Positions 53,716 through 64,000 of a stretch of DNA of 64,000 nt are shown here, in pieces (within the stretch, counting starts at the first letter, position 1; every line of letters starts with the position of its first letter). The notes beneath the pieces were generated by a model, which did not search any database, was not told where the DNA came from, and saw nothing but the letters and a program-made list of their open reading frames with translations. The position numbers were made by a program, and so were the translations under genes. Source of the stretch: Echria macrotheca (lineage: Eukaryota; Ascomycota; Sordariomycetes; Sordariales; Schizotheciaceae); contig MU839833.1 of assembly GCA_030411725.1 (NCBI GenBank), positions 1,426,001-1,490,000 of the forward strand, given 5' to 3'.

Positions 53716-55578
53716 ATGCTGCAACAAAAGCGAAAATCACCAGCAATTCAAAAATCATCCAAGCGGCCACGCACCGCGTCGACTTCTTCATCCGAGGATG
53801 GCGAATTAAATCAGCGCCGTTCCAGAGAAGATGAGCCGGGCAACTCAAGCGCCTCTGAAAACGGAGCTATGAGGCAAAGCAATCCACCTGCCCAACCCGA
53901 CGAGGGAAGCGATCCGCCCCCTCAATTCGACGAGGCCCACGAGAGGCAGAGCAATCCGCCCCCTCAATCGGACGAGGAGAGCGATCCGACTCCCGAAGTC
54001 GAACAGGAGACCGGACACGCACCCGTACGGAGGCGGGGCCGGCCACGGGTCCGTCCAATATATACAGGGCCCCCAAGGCCAGTGGGACGACCTCGTGTTC
54101 GCCCTCTACCAACCAGTCCCCGGAGGCCAAGAGGACGCCCGCGGATGAATCCACCTCCCGCAGCCCGGAGCGCCCGCTCGAGGGACCACCGCGCTCAAGG
54201 GGCCAGGACTCGCGCACGCGCCGGCTCTCAAGATAGTTCACAAGAAGAACACGAAGCAGAGGAAAAGCCAGAAGCACCACTTCAGGGCGAATCCGACGCG
54301 CTTGAAATGCCATCAAGTGAGCCTGCCTCTAACTCATGGCCTCGGGATGCCGCCGGTCGTGCCAGGCCTCCCCATTCCGCGCAACCCAGTGTCCCTCACT
54401 TGTGGCCCGACTTCGCTGCTCCGCAACCTACTCTGCGTATGCCGCCGTCGTTGACACATGAGGAGTTTGCGAAGATCGCAACCACGCCAGACTACACCAT
54501 CCATGCCCCCCTCTGGCATGCTGCGCTTGAGCAGCAGCTACAGGATTCGTGGGAAGCGTCTGATGACAAATGCCTGGACGAAAACACCAAGAGCATGAGC
54601 GGAAACGAGATATGGCTGTGGAGAGAAGTCGCCCAAGTCTTCAGGGCCTCGCTCCGAGATCTCTTCCGGTACGGTCTCCGCATTGATACCGCGGCATCTG
54701 ACCCTCCGGTTCCCTATATGAACAGGGATCTGTGCAAGAAGCTCCGGCTCGTGGTCTGTCATCCTTTCTGGGCCGGCGATCTGAGCCTGCTGCGGTACGC
54801 CCTACAGTGGGCCATCTCCGCAGAACAGGACTTCCTCCCGCACGCAATCGACCCGTTCCCGAAACTCTCCCCGGCGCTTTTGGCCGGAATGAAGGATTGG
54901 GCCCATGAATCAGACATGCTCGCCAATGTCGCCATGGCGAAAGATCTCGTTGGTATGCTGAGACCGCTCCAGCGCATGCCGCGATTACAGGACCTCTGTA
55001 ACCTCATCGAGAAGAATACCCCCCGCCATCACAGGCACAAGAGGGAGTATTTTCTAAGGGTACATCACGTCTCTGCAGTCATTAAATCTCTCGATCAGCT
55101 CAATGCGACCGGAAGTCCGTGCGTATACCACGCTGACCAGTTCCGTGAGGCCATGAGCGGTGCTCCCCACCGATATCCTCCTCACCCAACCGTGCTAAGA
55201 GCGCTGAAGAAAGACTGGGTGCTCGGCGAGAGGAGACTGTTTGCTATGGCTACCCGGTATCACATGGACAACAAGCGAGCGGACGATGAGTATCTGCCTC
55301 TCGATGCCCCGGCTGGGGAGGTTCCAGCCCTTCCGAGACACATGTGGAGCAGGCCTCAACAAGAGGAGCGTGAACAAGACGAAGCTTGTTATCTGGGCTA
55401 TGAATGGGTACGCACCGATTATGATCCTCCATACTATATGGCAGCAACCCCGATTAAGTCTGCTTCACCGGAGCTTTCTGACCAGGATCTGGATACGGAC
55501 ATGCCCGACTATGACGAGGCTCTGGTCTCGGACCAGGCATTGGATCCTACCGAGGTTGTCGATTTAACAACGCCATGA
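53716..55578 (+). CDS. AT-hook protein, lineage-specific
   Basis: Single exon, 620 residues from the ATG at 53716. Three AT-hooks lie at 105-114 (RRRGRPRVRP), 121-130 (RPVGRPRVRP) and 137-146 (RPRGRPRMNP), spaced exactly 16 residues apart; AT-hooks bind the minor groove of AT-rich DNA. Before them is a duplicated acidic segment (RQSNPP...SDP, residues 53-92). After a charged linker, residues about 255-560 form a Trp/Leu-rich, probably helical domain without a known family ('FAKIATTPDYTIHAPLWHAA', 'LVVCHPFWAGDLSLLRYALQ'). The C-terminus is acidic (DQDLDTDMPDYDEAL). A nuclear, chromatin-binding role is inferred. The frame is open further upstream to 53512, but that part reads like leader. Confidence 0.75.
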   Translation: MLQQKRKSPAIQKSSKRPRTASTSSSEDGELNQRRSREDEPGNSSASENGAMRQSNPPAQPDEGSDPPPQFDEAHERQSNPPPQSDEESDPTPEVEQETGHAPVRRRGRPRVRPIYTGPPRPVGRPRVRPLPTSPRRPRGRPRMNPPPAARSARSRDHRAQGARTRARAGSQDSSQEEHEAEEKPEAPLQGESDALEMPSSEPASNSWPRDAAGRARPPHSAQPSVPHLWPDFAAPQPTLRMPPSLTHEEFAKIATTPDYTIHAPLWHAALEQQLQDSWEASDDKCLDENTKSMSGNEIWLWREVAQVFRASLRDLFRYGLRIDTAASDPPVPYMNRDLCKKLRLVVCHPFWAGDLSLLRYALQWAISAEQDFLPHAIDPFPKLSPALLAGMKDWAHESDMLANVAMAKDLVGMLRPLQRMPRLQDLCNLIEKNTPRHHRHKREYFLRVHHVSAVIKSLDQLNATGSPCVYHADQFREAMSGAPHRYPPHPTVLRALKKDWVLGERRLFAMATRYHMDNKRADDEYLPLDAPAGEVPALPRHMWSRPQQEEREQDEACYLGYEWVRTDYDPPYYMAATPIKSASPELSDQDLDTDMPDYDEALVSDQALDPTEVVDLTTP

Positions 55579-55972
55579 TTCATCTCAAGAGAGATTCATG
55601 CATCAAACTCTAAAGCCCGTCTCTACCGAGTTATTCGGATCCGAATGGAGACTCATGGGCATGCAAGAGGTTCAAGGTCGCCGCGGGCATAGCCCACAAG
55701 GAGCACCACCTCACGCTTCTTCTACCAAGAGGAAACAAAAGAGGTTCCAGGTCGCCGGGCACAGCCCACATGAAGCGCCACCTCATGTTTCCCCTCTAGC
55801 GAAGGTCCCGTCATATGCGCGGCAGCCAACGCTGGAGACTGGTGTACTTAAATAGGTCGTGGGCATCGACTTTTCGGTGCCTGACTAGCCCGACGTCGAC
55901 TTGCTATAACCACCCAAGGACCAGATGTGTCTCTGTAACGGTGTTCCGTGCAGCACCTCGAGAGCGTTCACT
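55579..55972. other. 3' flank of the AT-hook gene with a short duplication
   Basis: Two similar 62 bp units (55665-55727 and 55739-55800) both start AAGAGGTTCMAGGTCGCCG and contain AGCCCACAWGRAGC and CCACCTCA. They can encode related peptides (GHSPQGAPPHAS and GHSPHEAPPHVS) in the open plus-strand frame 55598-55855, whose reality as a gene is doubtful. Confidence 0.5.
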
Positions 55973-56708
55973 ACCTTATAAAGGCATATACGAACGGCTA
56001 TTACCAAAAACAGACGCCTGACCAGGCTTCTGTGGCCACCTAACCAAACAAGAAAAAGAATACAGGGGACGGTTGGGTGGGCAGGTGGCGAAGTCGGACT
56101 CTGCACCTCCTCGTGGTGCCGCCTGGGAACCTGGACGCTTCAATGTTGCGACCAGAGCCAACGCAGAGACGCAAACTTCTTCATCGTTGAACTGGTAAAT
56201 GAGATCCCCATAACTGGCAGCGGCTAACCTTTCATTTTGCAGGATCCCATCCCAACCGACACCGACCGTGAGAGCGAAGCCATCAGATGAAGGACATATA
56301 CATACAGTACAGTGGAAAGAACACTGGGAAAGAGAAGGGCTATACATATACAAGCTTCACGTAGCAGTTCCAACGAAATCTCAACGATGAAACGCTCCGT
56401 GCTACCTGAGCTGTTGGTTGTTGCGCTGTCACTCGGAGTGAATAAGTAATCTTTCGGCATTGTCAGGCCGGGTATCGAAGCTAGAGTGAAGGGTGGAGAT
56501 GGTGCAAGCCATGCTCACGGTCAAGGTCAGGAGAGCGGTTGCGGTTGGGTTACAGCATTGAACTGCCAACTCAAGATACAAGACTTTCCTTCTTTTCTTA
56601 TCCTTCCTCTTCCCGTGAAATTTCCGCGACCGGCCCTGTCACTATTCGCTGCGCGACCCAGGCCCGCACTCAGACAAACCCTGTCCTTGTGAGCTGGAAG
56701 CTCTGCAA
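55973..56708. repeat. Direct repeat copy 2 (about 735 bp) with fossil coding sequence
   Basis: Partner of 52388-53025, 3.6 kb away. On the minus strand it encodes LLTLTVSMACTISTLHSSFD, STERFIVEISLELL and SYGDLIYQFNDEEVCVSALA in different frames. Both copies lie a few hundred bases downstream of one of the island's two larger genes, so gene plus element may have been duplicated together or the element inserted twice. Confidence 0.7.
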
Positions 56709-57189
56709 GCTAGGCATGCACTTCGTCGGCTACCCCAATAACCACAACTCTGATCCAGTCTAGATCCGGCTCCCACAGCCTCTATTAGCTGACGTGGTGC
56801 TCCTTTTCCCTTGTTCTCGCACTCCCTCCCCTTCCCCTAACCCCCCTTTTTCTTTCCCTTCCCCTTGCACTTCGCGTCCCCCCCTTCACCTCCTCTCATC
56901 TCCTCGCATATGTAAGAGATTCTCGAGCTCCACGTCACGGCCCAGCGCGGCGCTCGCAACCACCAGGCCAATCCCCCTTTTCCAAAGGATACAAAACAAG
57001 CCAAGGACTCAATTATACAGCTCGTGACCCCGGCCAGGGCCATGACAGTCCAATGCTGACCATTCCCTCCTGCTCTGCGCTCTGCAATGTTAGCCGCTTT
57101 TTGTCTGAGCAGCCCTTAGTTCCTTGGAAGGCAGATCGAGTTCCCGTTTCGTTGATAAAGATGTGCGGTGCCACTCAGTGGGTGTCACG

Positions 57190-57245
57190 ATGCCAACCTT
57201 GGGTCCAGGAGAAAGACTTATGGTTGTGCGAGGAGAGGAAAGGAA
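57190..57245. repeat. Direct repeat flanking the AT-rich tract, left copy
   Basis: It shares ATGCC..CTTGGGTCCAGGAG and AAAGACTTAT with 57863-57912, followed in both by a GA-rich run. Spacing between the copies is 673 bp. Confidence 0.7.
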
Positions 57246-57426
57246 GAGAGAGAGGCCATGGACGTTCTTATATACATAGTGACGTTCCGGTCACTTGCTA
57301 CCGGCACCCCGACAGGAGTGCGGTGGCTGACCGGGAGTAGTACCGTGACAGTGGGTTTTCGGTCTGTTCGCTCTTTTCAAGGGGAATTCAGAAGTAAACT
57401 CTCGACGGGGCCAGAGATGCGAGTTA

Positions 57427-57602
57427 AATAACAGAAAATAAATAAAATCAATTAAATAAAAGAAATTAAAGAAAATCAAATAAATAAAAGAAAATAAAGA
57501 AAATATATTAAAGAAAATAAATTAACGAAAATGATAATTAACGAAAATGAGAATTAACGAAAATCGTAATTAACGAAAATGTTAATTGAGGAAAATGTTA
57601 CT
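57427..57602. repeat. AT-rich low-complexity tract
   Basis: About 175 bp of nearly pure A and T on an otherwise GC-balanced background. The left half is built of AAATAAAAGAAAAT-like words, the right half of four to five 14-15 bp units AATTAACGAAAATG. The G and C content is very low and A greatly exceeds T on the plus strand. Confidence 0.9.
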
Positions 57603-57862
57603 GTGTTAAGGTAAACTGCCTGGACGATGGGATGCAGTGCGTTCTGACGATGGGGTTCTCTGCCTAATGAACGACTTACAAGACGTCTCAACTTGTCCTT
57701 AAGCTTGTGTCTTGTTCAGACCAGCTTTACTCCATTCGCATTATAGTCCTAGGGCATCGCAGAGCGCGGGTTGAGGTAACGAGCTATACAGAGCACTATT
57801 CTTTTGCAAGGGGCATGGCATAGGAGTTGTAGCACGCGCTCTGCCGTGAAACTTCTATCACA

Positions 57863-57912
57863 ATGCCTTGGGTCCAGGAGAAAGACTTATAATTATGTAA
57901 GGAGGAGGAGGA
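57863..57912. repeat. Direct repeat flanking the AT-rich tract, right copy
   Basis: Partner of 57190-57245. Both copies continue into GA-rich sequence and could encode LGSRRKTY in the same relative frame. Confidence 0.7.
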
Positions 57913-58430
57913 AGAAGAAGAAGAAGGGAAAGCAGGCCCCCTCAGCCAACAGGGCGCCCCCCGGCCTCGTCAGCACCGGTACGGTACGGCTGGAGCCTGG
58001 CTCCCGAAACATCGGTGAGATGATCGCGGTTATGACGAGACAGGCACTCGTCGAAGAACGAGTGGTCTTGGACCCGTAGCGAGAATGATACGAAGGCGAA
58101 GCGTAGCCGCAGAGGCCACGCAGGGCAACTCGCGAAGTGAACGAAACGGAAGATCCAAACAAATAGAAACCCGATAGCCAAAACCCCTATTCACGGATAG
58201 GACCTAGCAAAGGTCAGGACTAGGAAGGGTTTAAATGGTCTAAGCACAGAGTCTTGTCTCCCTCGCAGTGTGCTAGCAGCGTTTCCACCCAGATAGTTGC
58301 GGTAGATGTTTCGCTCTGGCCGCACGGCTCCAACATTCCGCACTGCAGAGATAAAAAGAAACATAGAGGAACCCGTTTGTCTAAGCTATACAAACCGTCA
58401 AACAGAATGAGATCAACAGAGCCATAAAGT

Positions 58431-61400
58431 CTAACTCTTATTCCCGCCCTGCTGGGTCGCATACAGCTGTGCAAACGCCCCGCCGTGCTTCCCCAATAAT
58501 TCCCTCGGCGATCCATACTCGATGAGCACCCCCTTATCCAGCACGGCGACCTTGTCGAACCCGAGAACCCCAGAGAGCTTGTGTGTGACCATGATGACGG
58601 AGCACCCGGACGACTCGTTCTCGATGAGAGTCTGGATCTTGGACTCGGTCGATACATCGACACTACCAAACCGTCCCGGATAAGTTACCAGTCATCTTTT
58701 TGAGACAATGGAGAAACAAAAAACATACCTGCTAGTAGGCTCATCCAGGATAAGCACCGCGCTCTTCCGAAGCAGCGCCCTCGCGAAGCAGAACAGCTGC
58801 CTCTGCCCGTGCGATAAGAACTTCTCGTCAACGACCGTGTCGAGCGCCTTGTCCGCCGAGAGCAGTTCACCACCGTTCCCACCGTTCTCACCGTTCTTTC
58901 CCCGGCGGATCACGGTCCACAGGCCGACTTTATCGAGGGCCGTGATAATGTCGTCGTCGGTGGCCTCGCCGAGCGGATCGGCATTGAGCCGGACGGAGCC
59001 GCCAAACAGAAAGGGTTCCTGCGTGACGCACGTCACTCTTCTCCGTGTGACGTCGGTCGGGATGGTGGATAGGTCGATACCATCGAGGAGAATCCTTCCC
59101 GAGGAGCTGTTCACCATCCCGAGGATGGAGAGAATCAGGGAACTCTTGCCGCTGGTGGGAGTGAGTTAGTCCTGTTCAGCGAGTTCGACGGCGGGAAAAC
59201 ATACCTGCCGGTTCTTCCGCAGACTGCAACTTTTTCTCCCGCTGCAATTGAGAGGTTCACATTGTGCAAAACCGGGGAGCTGTGTCTCGTCAGAGTCAGA
59301 AGGGAATGTGGATAGCGAAGACAAACTCTGTGTAGCTGGCCGTCCAGTTGTCAAACACCAGGGCGCCTTGTGAAGGCCATTGCGGTGGAGCGGGGGCGGC
59401 ATCCTCAGGGGTAGTCTCTCGGGGTGTATCCTCGGAAAACGTCTTGACACGGGAGATTGCCCCCAACGAAGTCTCAAGCGAGGTCCAGAAGCTGATGAGA
59501 CGCGCCAGCGAGTCGCAGAACCCGGCCATATTCACAAGAGCCACGCCGAAAAACCCGGGGTCCACCTTCCCGTGGAGAGCAACGGCCATCACGGTCAGGA
59601 GGATGGTAAAAACACCGACGAGCAGGCCCAGAACCAGTGAAAGCCACTGCTGTATGCACAAGAGCAGATAGTATGGCTTCTGCGCCGTGTCGAGGAAACC
59701 CAGGTTCTTGGCTACGTAGCTCTCTTCCCAGCCATATGCCCGGATGCTGATTATTCCATCAAGAGACTCGAGCACGTGGGAATACAGGGGTGCTTTTGCT
59801 TCCAATCTTGAGCCTGTTAGTCGGTGTCAGCCGAGACGACGGGTGTCTTACTCGAGAAGCCGCAGTTGGCGGGAGGTCCGCAGATAGAACCGCTGCAGGA
59901 AATAGACAGCCACGCAGAGGAAAGGCATGACGGCGGCGCTGTAGCTGACGGCGACAATTGCTAGTGCCCCGACAGCGAAGCAAGAGGTTAAATCTGAGAC
60001 CGTTAGAATCGGGGCTAGAGATTACTGGTGGTCCACTCACGGAAAGCCGAGTTGATGAGTGCGGTCGGGAGTGTCCGATCGACAAGACTCATGTCTTGAC
60101 TGAATCTGTGGATATCTCAGCCATCACTCTTGATAATGGTCTCACTCATCAAACCGACCTGTTGATAAGACTTCCCGTATTCGTCCGAGAGAGAAACGAC
60201 ATTGGAGCCCTGCATCTCAGTTAGCCCGACGGAGGGGAAAAGAAGTCGTCGGCATACCTCAGACAGGCGGTGAGGACGGTCCAGTGCAGATTCTGCGCCG
60301 ACCTTGGAACAATAACGGTGAAGAGGTAGCTATGAGATAACTGTCAGTAATTCCCCTGATATACTAAGAGAACATATACCGCGTACTAGACGGCAAACAC
60401 CAGACATGTACTCTGGAGGAACCCAAACAGGCCATACAGCCCAAGCCAGTAGCCAAGATCGGTTCCTCCCGTCGTGTCGTTGTGCTGCGACCACAGGGTA
60501 ATCCACGCATCTGATAAGACGCAATTAGTTGGAGTCCGTCTTTACAAGATATGTGTCCTTACACTTTAATGCGCTGAGGGCTGCCTCGAGAACGACGGCG
60601 GAAAACCACACGGCGAGCCCGAACCACCCGAGCGACGCAAAGTAGTACTTGTAGATGGCGGTATCGCCGATCTGTCTCTGCTCGCTCAGATTGGCTTCGT
60701 CATCCACAAGCTTGGCGGGTCCTGAGCCCGCCTGGACCGCCGCGGCGTTATCACCGGGTAATCCGTCTGCCGACGCCGTGGTGTGGGTATACTCTTCGGG
60801 GACCGAGAGCGTATCTGGCGCTCCCTGTTTCACGACGTGTCCGGTCTCGTTAAGAAGCAAGAGGTGGTCGGCGATGCCGATTTGGTTTACTTGGACAAGT
60901 CAGAATAAGGCTAAACGGTATGTAGAAAAGACTGACCGGAGTGTGTCGCGAGAATTGTAACGGTTCCGAGCTTTCGGAGCATCCCGTTCGGCCCAAAGAC
61001 CCTCTGCAGCAGGATGTCTTGGGTAACGGCGTCAAGGCCGGTGAGAACATCGTCAAAGATGGCTATCGACTTGCGCGCGTAAAGAGCGCGGGCAACGGTC
61101 TATGACTGGTGAGTTTTTTATTCAGGGCAGCAGTTGAATACTCACAATTCGCTGTTTCTGGCCACCACTGAGAGATACCCCCTTGCTTCCCACATTGGTG
61201 CTGTCACCCTGAGGAAACTGGTCAAAGTCGACATCGAGGGCACAGGCATGGACAACAGACTCATAGAACCGCTCGTCGAACTCGGAATCCCCGACGATGT
61301 TGTCCCTGACGGAGCCGTTGAACAACCACGGATTATGGTCGCAAAAAGAAATCTCCGCCGTCGCAGCCGATACGGTCCCCCCGAGCCGCAAAGCTTCGCC

Positions 61401-63674
61401 CAGCAAACCCTTGAGAAGTGTCGACTTGCCACAGCCGACCGGGCCCAGGATGACGGTAAGCTTCGTGTCTTGAGTCACTCGTAGACTGACATCTTTGACG
61501 ATCGGGGTATCCGGCTGCCAACCAAACGACGCATCTTTGACGATAATACGGTCACGGCTGCTGCTGCTTTTGGAGCGGATGGTGGTGGTGAGTTCGATGC
61601 CGCTCTCCTGATCTGACACGCTGTCAGGTGTTATCCCAGTCGCAAGGTCGTCGAGATATCGCGTGTCCTTCCAGGAATCTTTTCTCAAAAACTCCTGGAT
61701 CCTTTGAAAGCAGCCGAGGGCAGCCGCACTTGTGGGGATGGCGAAGATCAGCATGCCCAGCGGGTCCATGAGGATACTGAGAATCGACAACGATGTGATG
61801 GCCTGTGTCGTGGAGAACGAACTCTGACCTTGAATTCTAGCAACGATGGCGAACGCCGCAAAAGTGAAGAACTGGGAGAAGGCTGAGGGCAGGTTGACTG
61901 TTGCGTGTTAGACTGATGGGACTCTGTCAATAACAGGGGCAACTTACCAAGACACACATTAAAGCTCGACACCTTCCTAAAACTCCTGGCGAACTCCACC
62001 TCGGAGTTCCGTAGCCCCTGAATCATGGACTCAAACTTGTCGGCCAGGCCCATCATTTTGACGCTCTTCATGGCTCCGAGGACGTGACTGGTAAAGTTGA
62101 TTCTCCCTTCGATTGACTCAAACCACACCTTTTGGCGCGACGTCATGTAGCCCGCAGTCTTGAGCGATAAAGCAGTCACAACTGGTCGTGTCAGTAATGC
62201 TACATGTATGCAATCACAAACATGGCTAGACTCACTAAAGACGAGAATGACGGGCGCGACGCACACGGCTCCCAGTTGTCGCTCCAGCAGCCAAACCGCA
62301 ATACCCAGCTGGATCGTGTTGGGAATGACCTCCAGGACCATCAGGTGCCAACTCTCACAGATCCGCTCCACGTCCGTCCCAATCAGCGTCATGACCGGGG
62401 AGTCACCGGTGCCGCTGGACGGACTTTGCAGAGACTTTTGATAGATGAGCGAAATAAGCCCGCCTCGGATGATAGTCATGTAGCGGAATCCAAGGTGCTG
62501 ATAGAAGCCCGTGGCGACGGTATTTCCGATATAGACAATGGCCACAGCGCCAACCAGGCCATACCCCTTGTTACGGACGACCTGACTGTCTGGCTCGGCG
62601 AGCGTCTCGATGACTCGCTGAATAAGGAATGGCTGCGAAAGCTGCAGAGCGACGACGGCGAAGCGAGGGAACATCATCTTGACCACCTCATAACGCCAGG
62701 CCCAGAGGGTGGCTACGGCCAGGCCTTTTTGATGCCACCGCCCTGGATTCTGTCAGTTACCGTACCGCAGACCAATACTCGAGTACTCACTGTCTGACCA
62801 AACGGAATCGAGTTCTGAGGCAAGCTTCTTGGAGGCAAGCTTCTCGTTGATCGTAGACAGATCGCCAACAGACAACACGCGCCTGAACCCCTCCGAGAGC
62901 AAAGGGGTAAGCCACCAAAACACGCCCCGGCTGAGAATGCCGCTCGTGCTCTCGCGGGAGAGAAACCGGTACGACTCGACCAGAATCCCTCGCTTATCCA
63001 CAGCCTCCAGGCCCAGCATGACCAGCTTGACAGCGAGCGAGGCAGAAATCACGCCGGCGACGGGATCGTTCGCGCCCAGCAACCAGTACGTCCTCGCACG
63101 AGCCATGTCGAACAGCAGCGTGATCAAAAGATACGACGTGATGAAGAACGACGGCCTCGGGCTCTTGCGGTGTTCGAGAGGCGACATGACCGCCAGGCCG
63201 AGGGCCACACATAGCCCCAGCACCGACGAGGCGACCGAGACATTGGTGGTATAAAAAGACCGCGTCGACCACAGAACCAGCAGTGCCAGCTGCAGGGCGG
63301 CGTATACACAGATGGTAACCTAATAAAGCTCCGTCAGGGGGTGTTATTTCCGCTGAAAATCTCAGATACAGACAGGCACGAACCATTTTGGCAGCCCATA
63401 GCAGCGACCATCTCACCGCCACCGCGCCTTTGAAAGTCCGGGCTGTCTGCAGCGGAGCCACGAGGAGAAAACATGCCGAGGGCAGGATCGAGAGGACGCT
63501 CTCTTCAAATAGCACTGTAAAAAGGAGTAACGAAAGTTGTTAGGCTCGCGCTGAAGACTGGATATCTCACTGAAACACTTCACCTGTAAAATCAAAACCC
63601 CCGCGACAGGCTGGGCCCTGGACCGCCGGCCCGAAGGACCCATCATTGCAGACCAGCGAGCTGTTCGTGTTCAT
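58431..63674 (-). CDS. ABC transporter, ABCC (multidrug-resistance protein) family
   Basis: Seventeen exons from ATG 63674 to TAG 58431 give about 1465 residues, normal for a fungal ABCC full transporter. Exons (5' to 3'): 63584-63674, 63384-63514, 62791-63319, 62236-62742, 61948-62181, 61146-61897, 60937-61099, 60563-60889, 60387-60510, 60258-60329, 60159-60209, 60041-60105, 59852-59993, 59327-59806, 59205-59279, 58729-59151, 58431-58662. Order: TMD0, TMD1, NBD1, TMD2, NBD2. NBD1 has Walker A GPVGCGKST (649-657), signature LSGGQ (740-744) and FDDV in place of a catalytic Glu. NBD2 has GRTGSGKSS (1244-1252), LSHGQ (1360-1364), Glu1385 and His1416. The NBD1 Q-loop Gln is His (about 685). It would export organic anions, drugs or metabolites; the substrate is unknown. 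Confidence 0.92.
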
Positions 63675-64000
63675 GGCTAAGCGGCCCTGGAGTTGCACAT
63701 TTGGCAACAGCGGTTTGCGAAAGAAAGCAGGAAAATACTGTCGAGTTGATGCCTGAAGGATTAATAAAACCCTGATAGAAAGCCGATTCTCGGCCTGATT
63801 ACTCCCGTGCATGCAGTTGATACGTCGTCATGCCTTGCGCGGTGTGCCTTGGCGGCCAACCGGGATAGGAAGGTAACAAAAGCCGGTTCATTAGTGATCT
63901 CCCAATTCGCTTTGGTCAACGCTTCCGCTTGCTTCTTTCTCATTGGCCATTGGGTACGAGACGCGTATCATTCACCCCTTGGGAACAACCTACGAGTAGG
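63675..64000. promoter_or_regulatory. Promoter side of the ABC transporter gene, to the window end
   Basis: 326 bp. A second ATG in frame at 63812 exists, but the residues it would add (HGSNQAENRL...) lack the family pattern, whereas 63674 gives the usual start MNTNSSLVCNDGSFGP. No other gene seen. Confidence 0.5.

Larger units (their letters stand above)
56709..58430. other. Intergenic with AT-rich tract and flanking repeats
   Basis: No intact gene. It contains a C-rich stretch (56820-56890), a pair of 50 bp direct repeats (57190 and 57863) and, between them, the AT-rich tract 57427-57602. The right end is the 3' flank of the ABC transporter gene. Confidence 0.55.

Noticed and set aside
60159..60209. 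Suspected frameshift in ABC transporter exon 11
   Set aside because: Re-reading the complement strand shows the frame is intact: APMSFLSRTNTGSLINR.
60330..60390. Apparent in-frame TAG in the ABC transporter (GTC TAG TAC)
   Set aside because: An intron starting GTACGC two bases earlier in the codon removes it and restores VFAVYYLFTVI, the family sequence.
62743..62790. Shorter 41 nt version of ABC transporter intron 3 ending at CTGACAG
   Set aside because: It breaks the reading frame; the acceptor CCAG seven bases on keeps it and makes the full gene a multiple of three.
1..64000. tRNA, rRNA (including dispersed 5S) and CRISPR arrays
   Set aside because: Looked for B-box words, 5S sequence and regular short repeats with unique spacers by eye; none found. 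A covariance-model scan would be decisive.

Overview
The window is genomic DNA of a filamentous ascomycete, most likely a sordariomycete near Neurospora or Chaetomium. Three things point there. Genes carry many 41-148 nt introns with GTRNGT donors, CTAAC/CTGAC branch sites and YAG acceptors. The gene set is fungal (NDR kinase of the cot-1 type, Tim54, Def1, Rsc7, Pcl-type cyclin, Dap1). Gene order is interspersed, with no operons and long intergenic stretches. All exon structures were worked out by hand from splice signals and reading-frame continuity; every spliced model given here sums to a multiple of three.

Layout. 0-12.8 kb is dense and conserved: a gene running off the left edge, a PHD-finger protein, a mitochondrial class III CoA-transferase, the U2 snRNP factor SF3A2/Prp11, the RSC subunit Rsc7, a NIP30-domain protein and a Pcl-type cyclin. 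12.8-21.8 kb is a 9 kb stretch with no intact gene; it holds one decayed protease-like gene (19.6-20.2 kb) and an inverted repeat. 21.8-46.7 kb is dense again: Tim54, COT1 kinase, TFIIB, a small membrane protein, Def1, a conserved helical protein, a large kelch membrane protein, a DUF4291 protein, Dap1 and a small hydrophilic protein.

46.7-58.2 kb looks like a lineage-specific island. It has three unrecognised plus-strand genes (one zinc-knuckle protein, one AT-hook protein, one of unknown type), decayed ORFs, a long direct repeat pair carrying fossil coding sequence, degenerate tandem repeats and an AT-rich tract. 58.4-63.7 kb is a complete 17-exon ABCC transporter of about 1465 residues, on the minus strand.

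The observations most worth following are: a 69-codon Lys/Pro-rich extension lying in frame behind the TFIIB stop codon; the palindrome ACCTAGGT, whose half-core CCTAGGTA or full form recurs about nine times, only between genes; a zinc knuckle stranded in another frame behind the stop of the zinc-knuckle gene; the duplicated element around 52.4 and 56.0 kb; and a Q-to-H change in the first nucleotide-binding domain of the ABC transporter. No rRNA, tRNA, CRISPR array or intact transposon was recognised. No clear gene cluster for one pathway is visible; the conserved genes are unrelated housekeeping functions.
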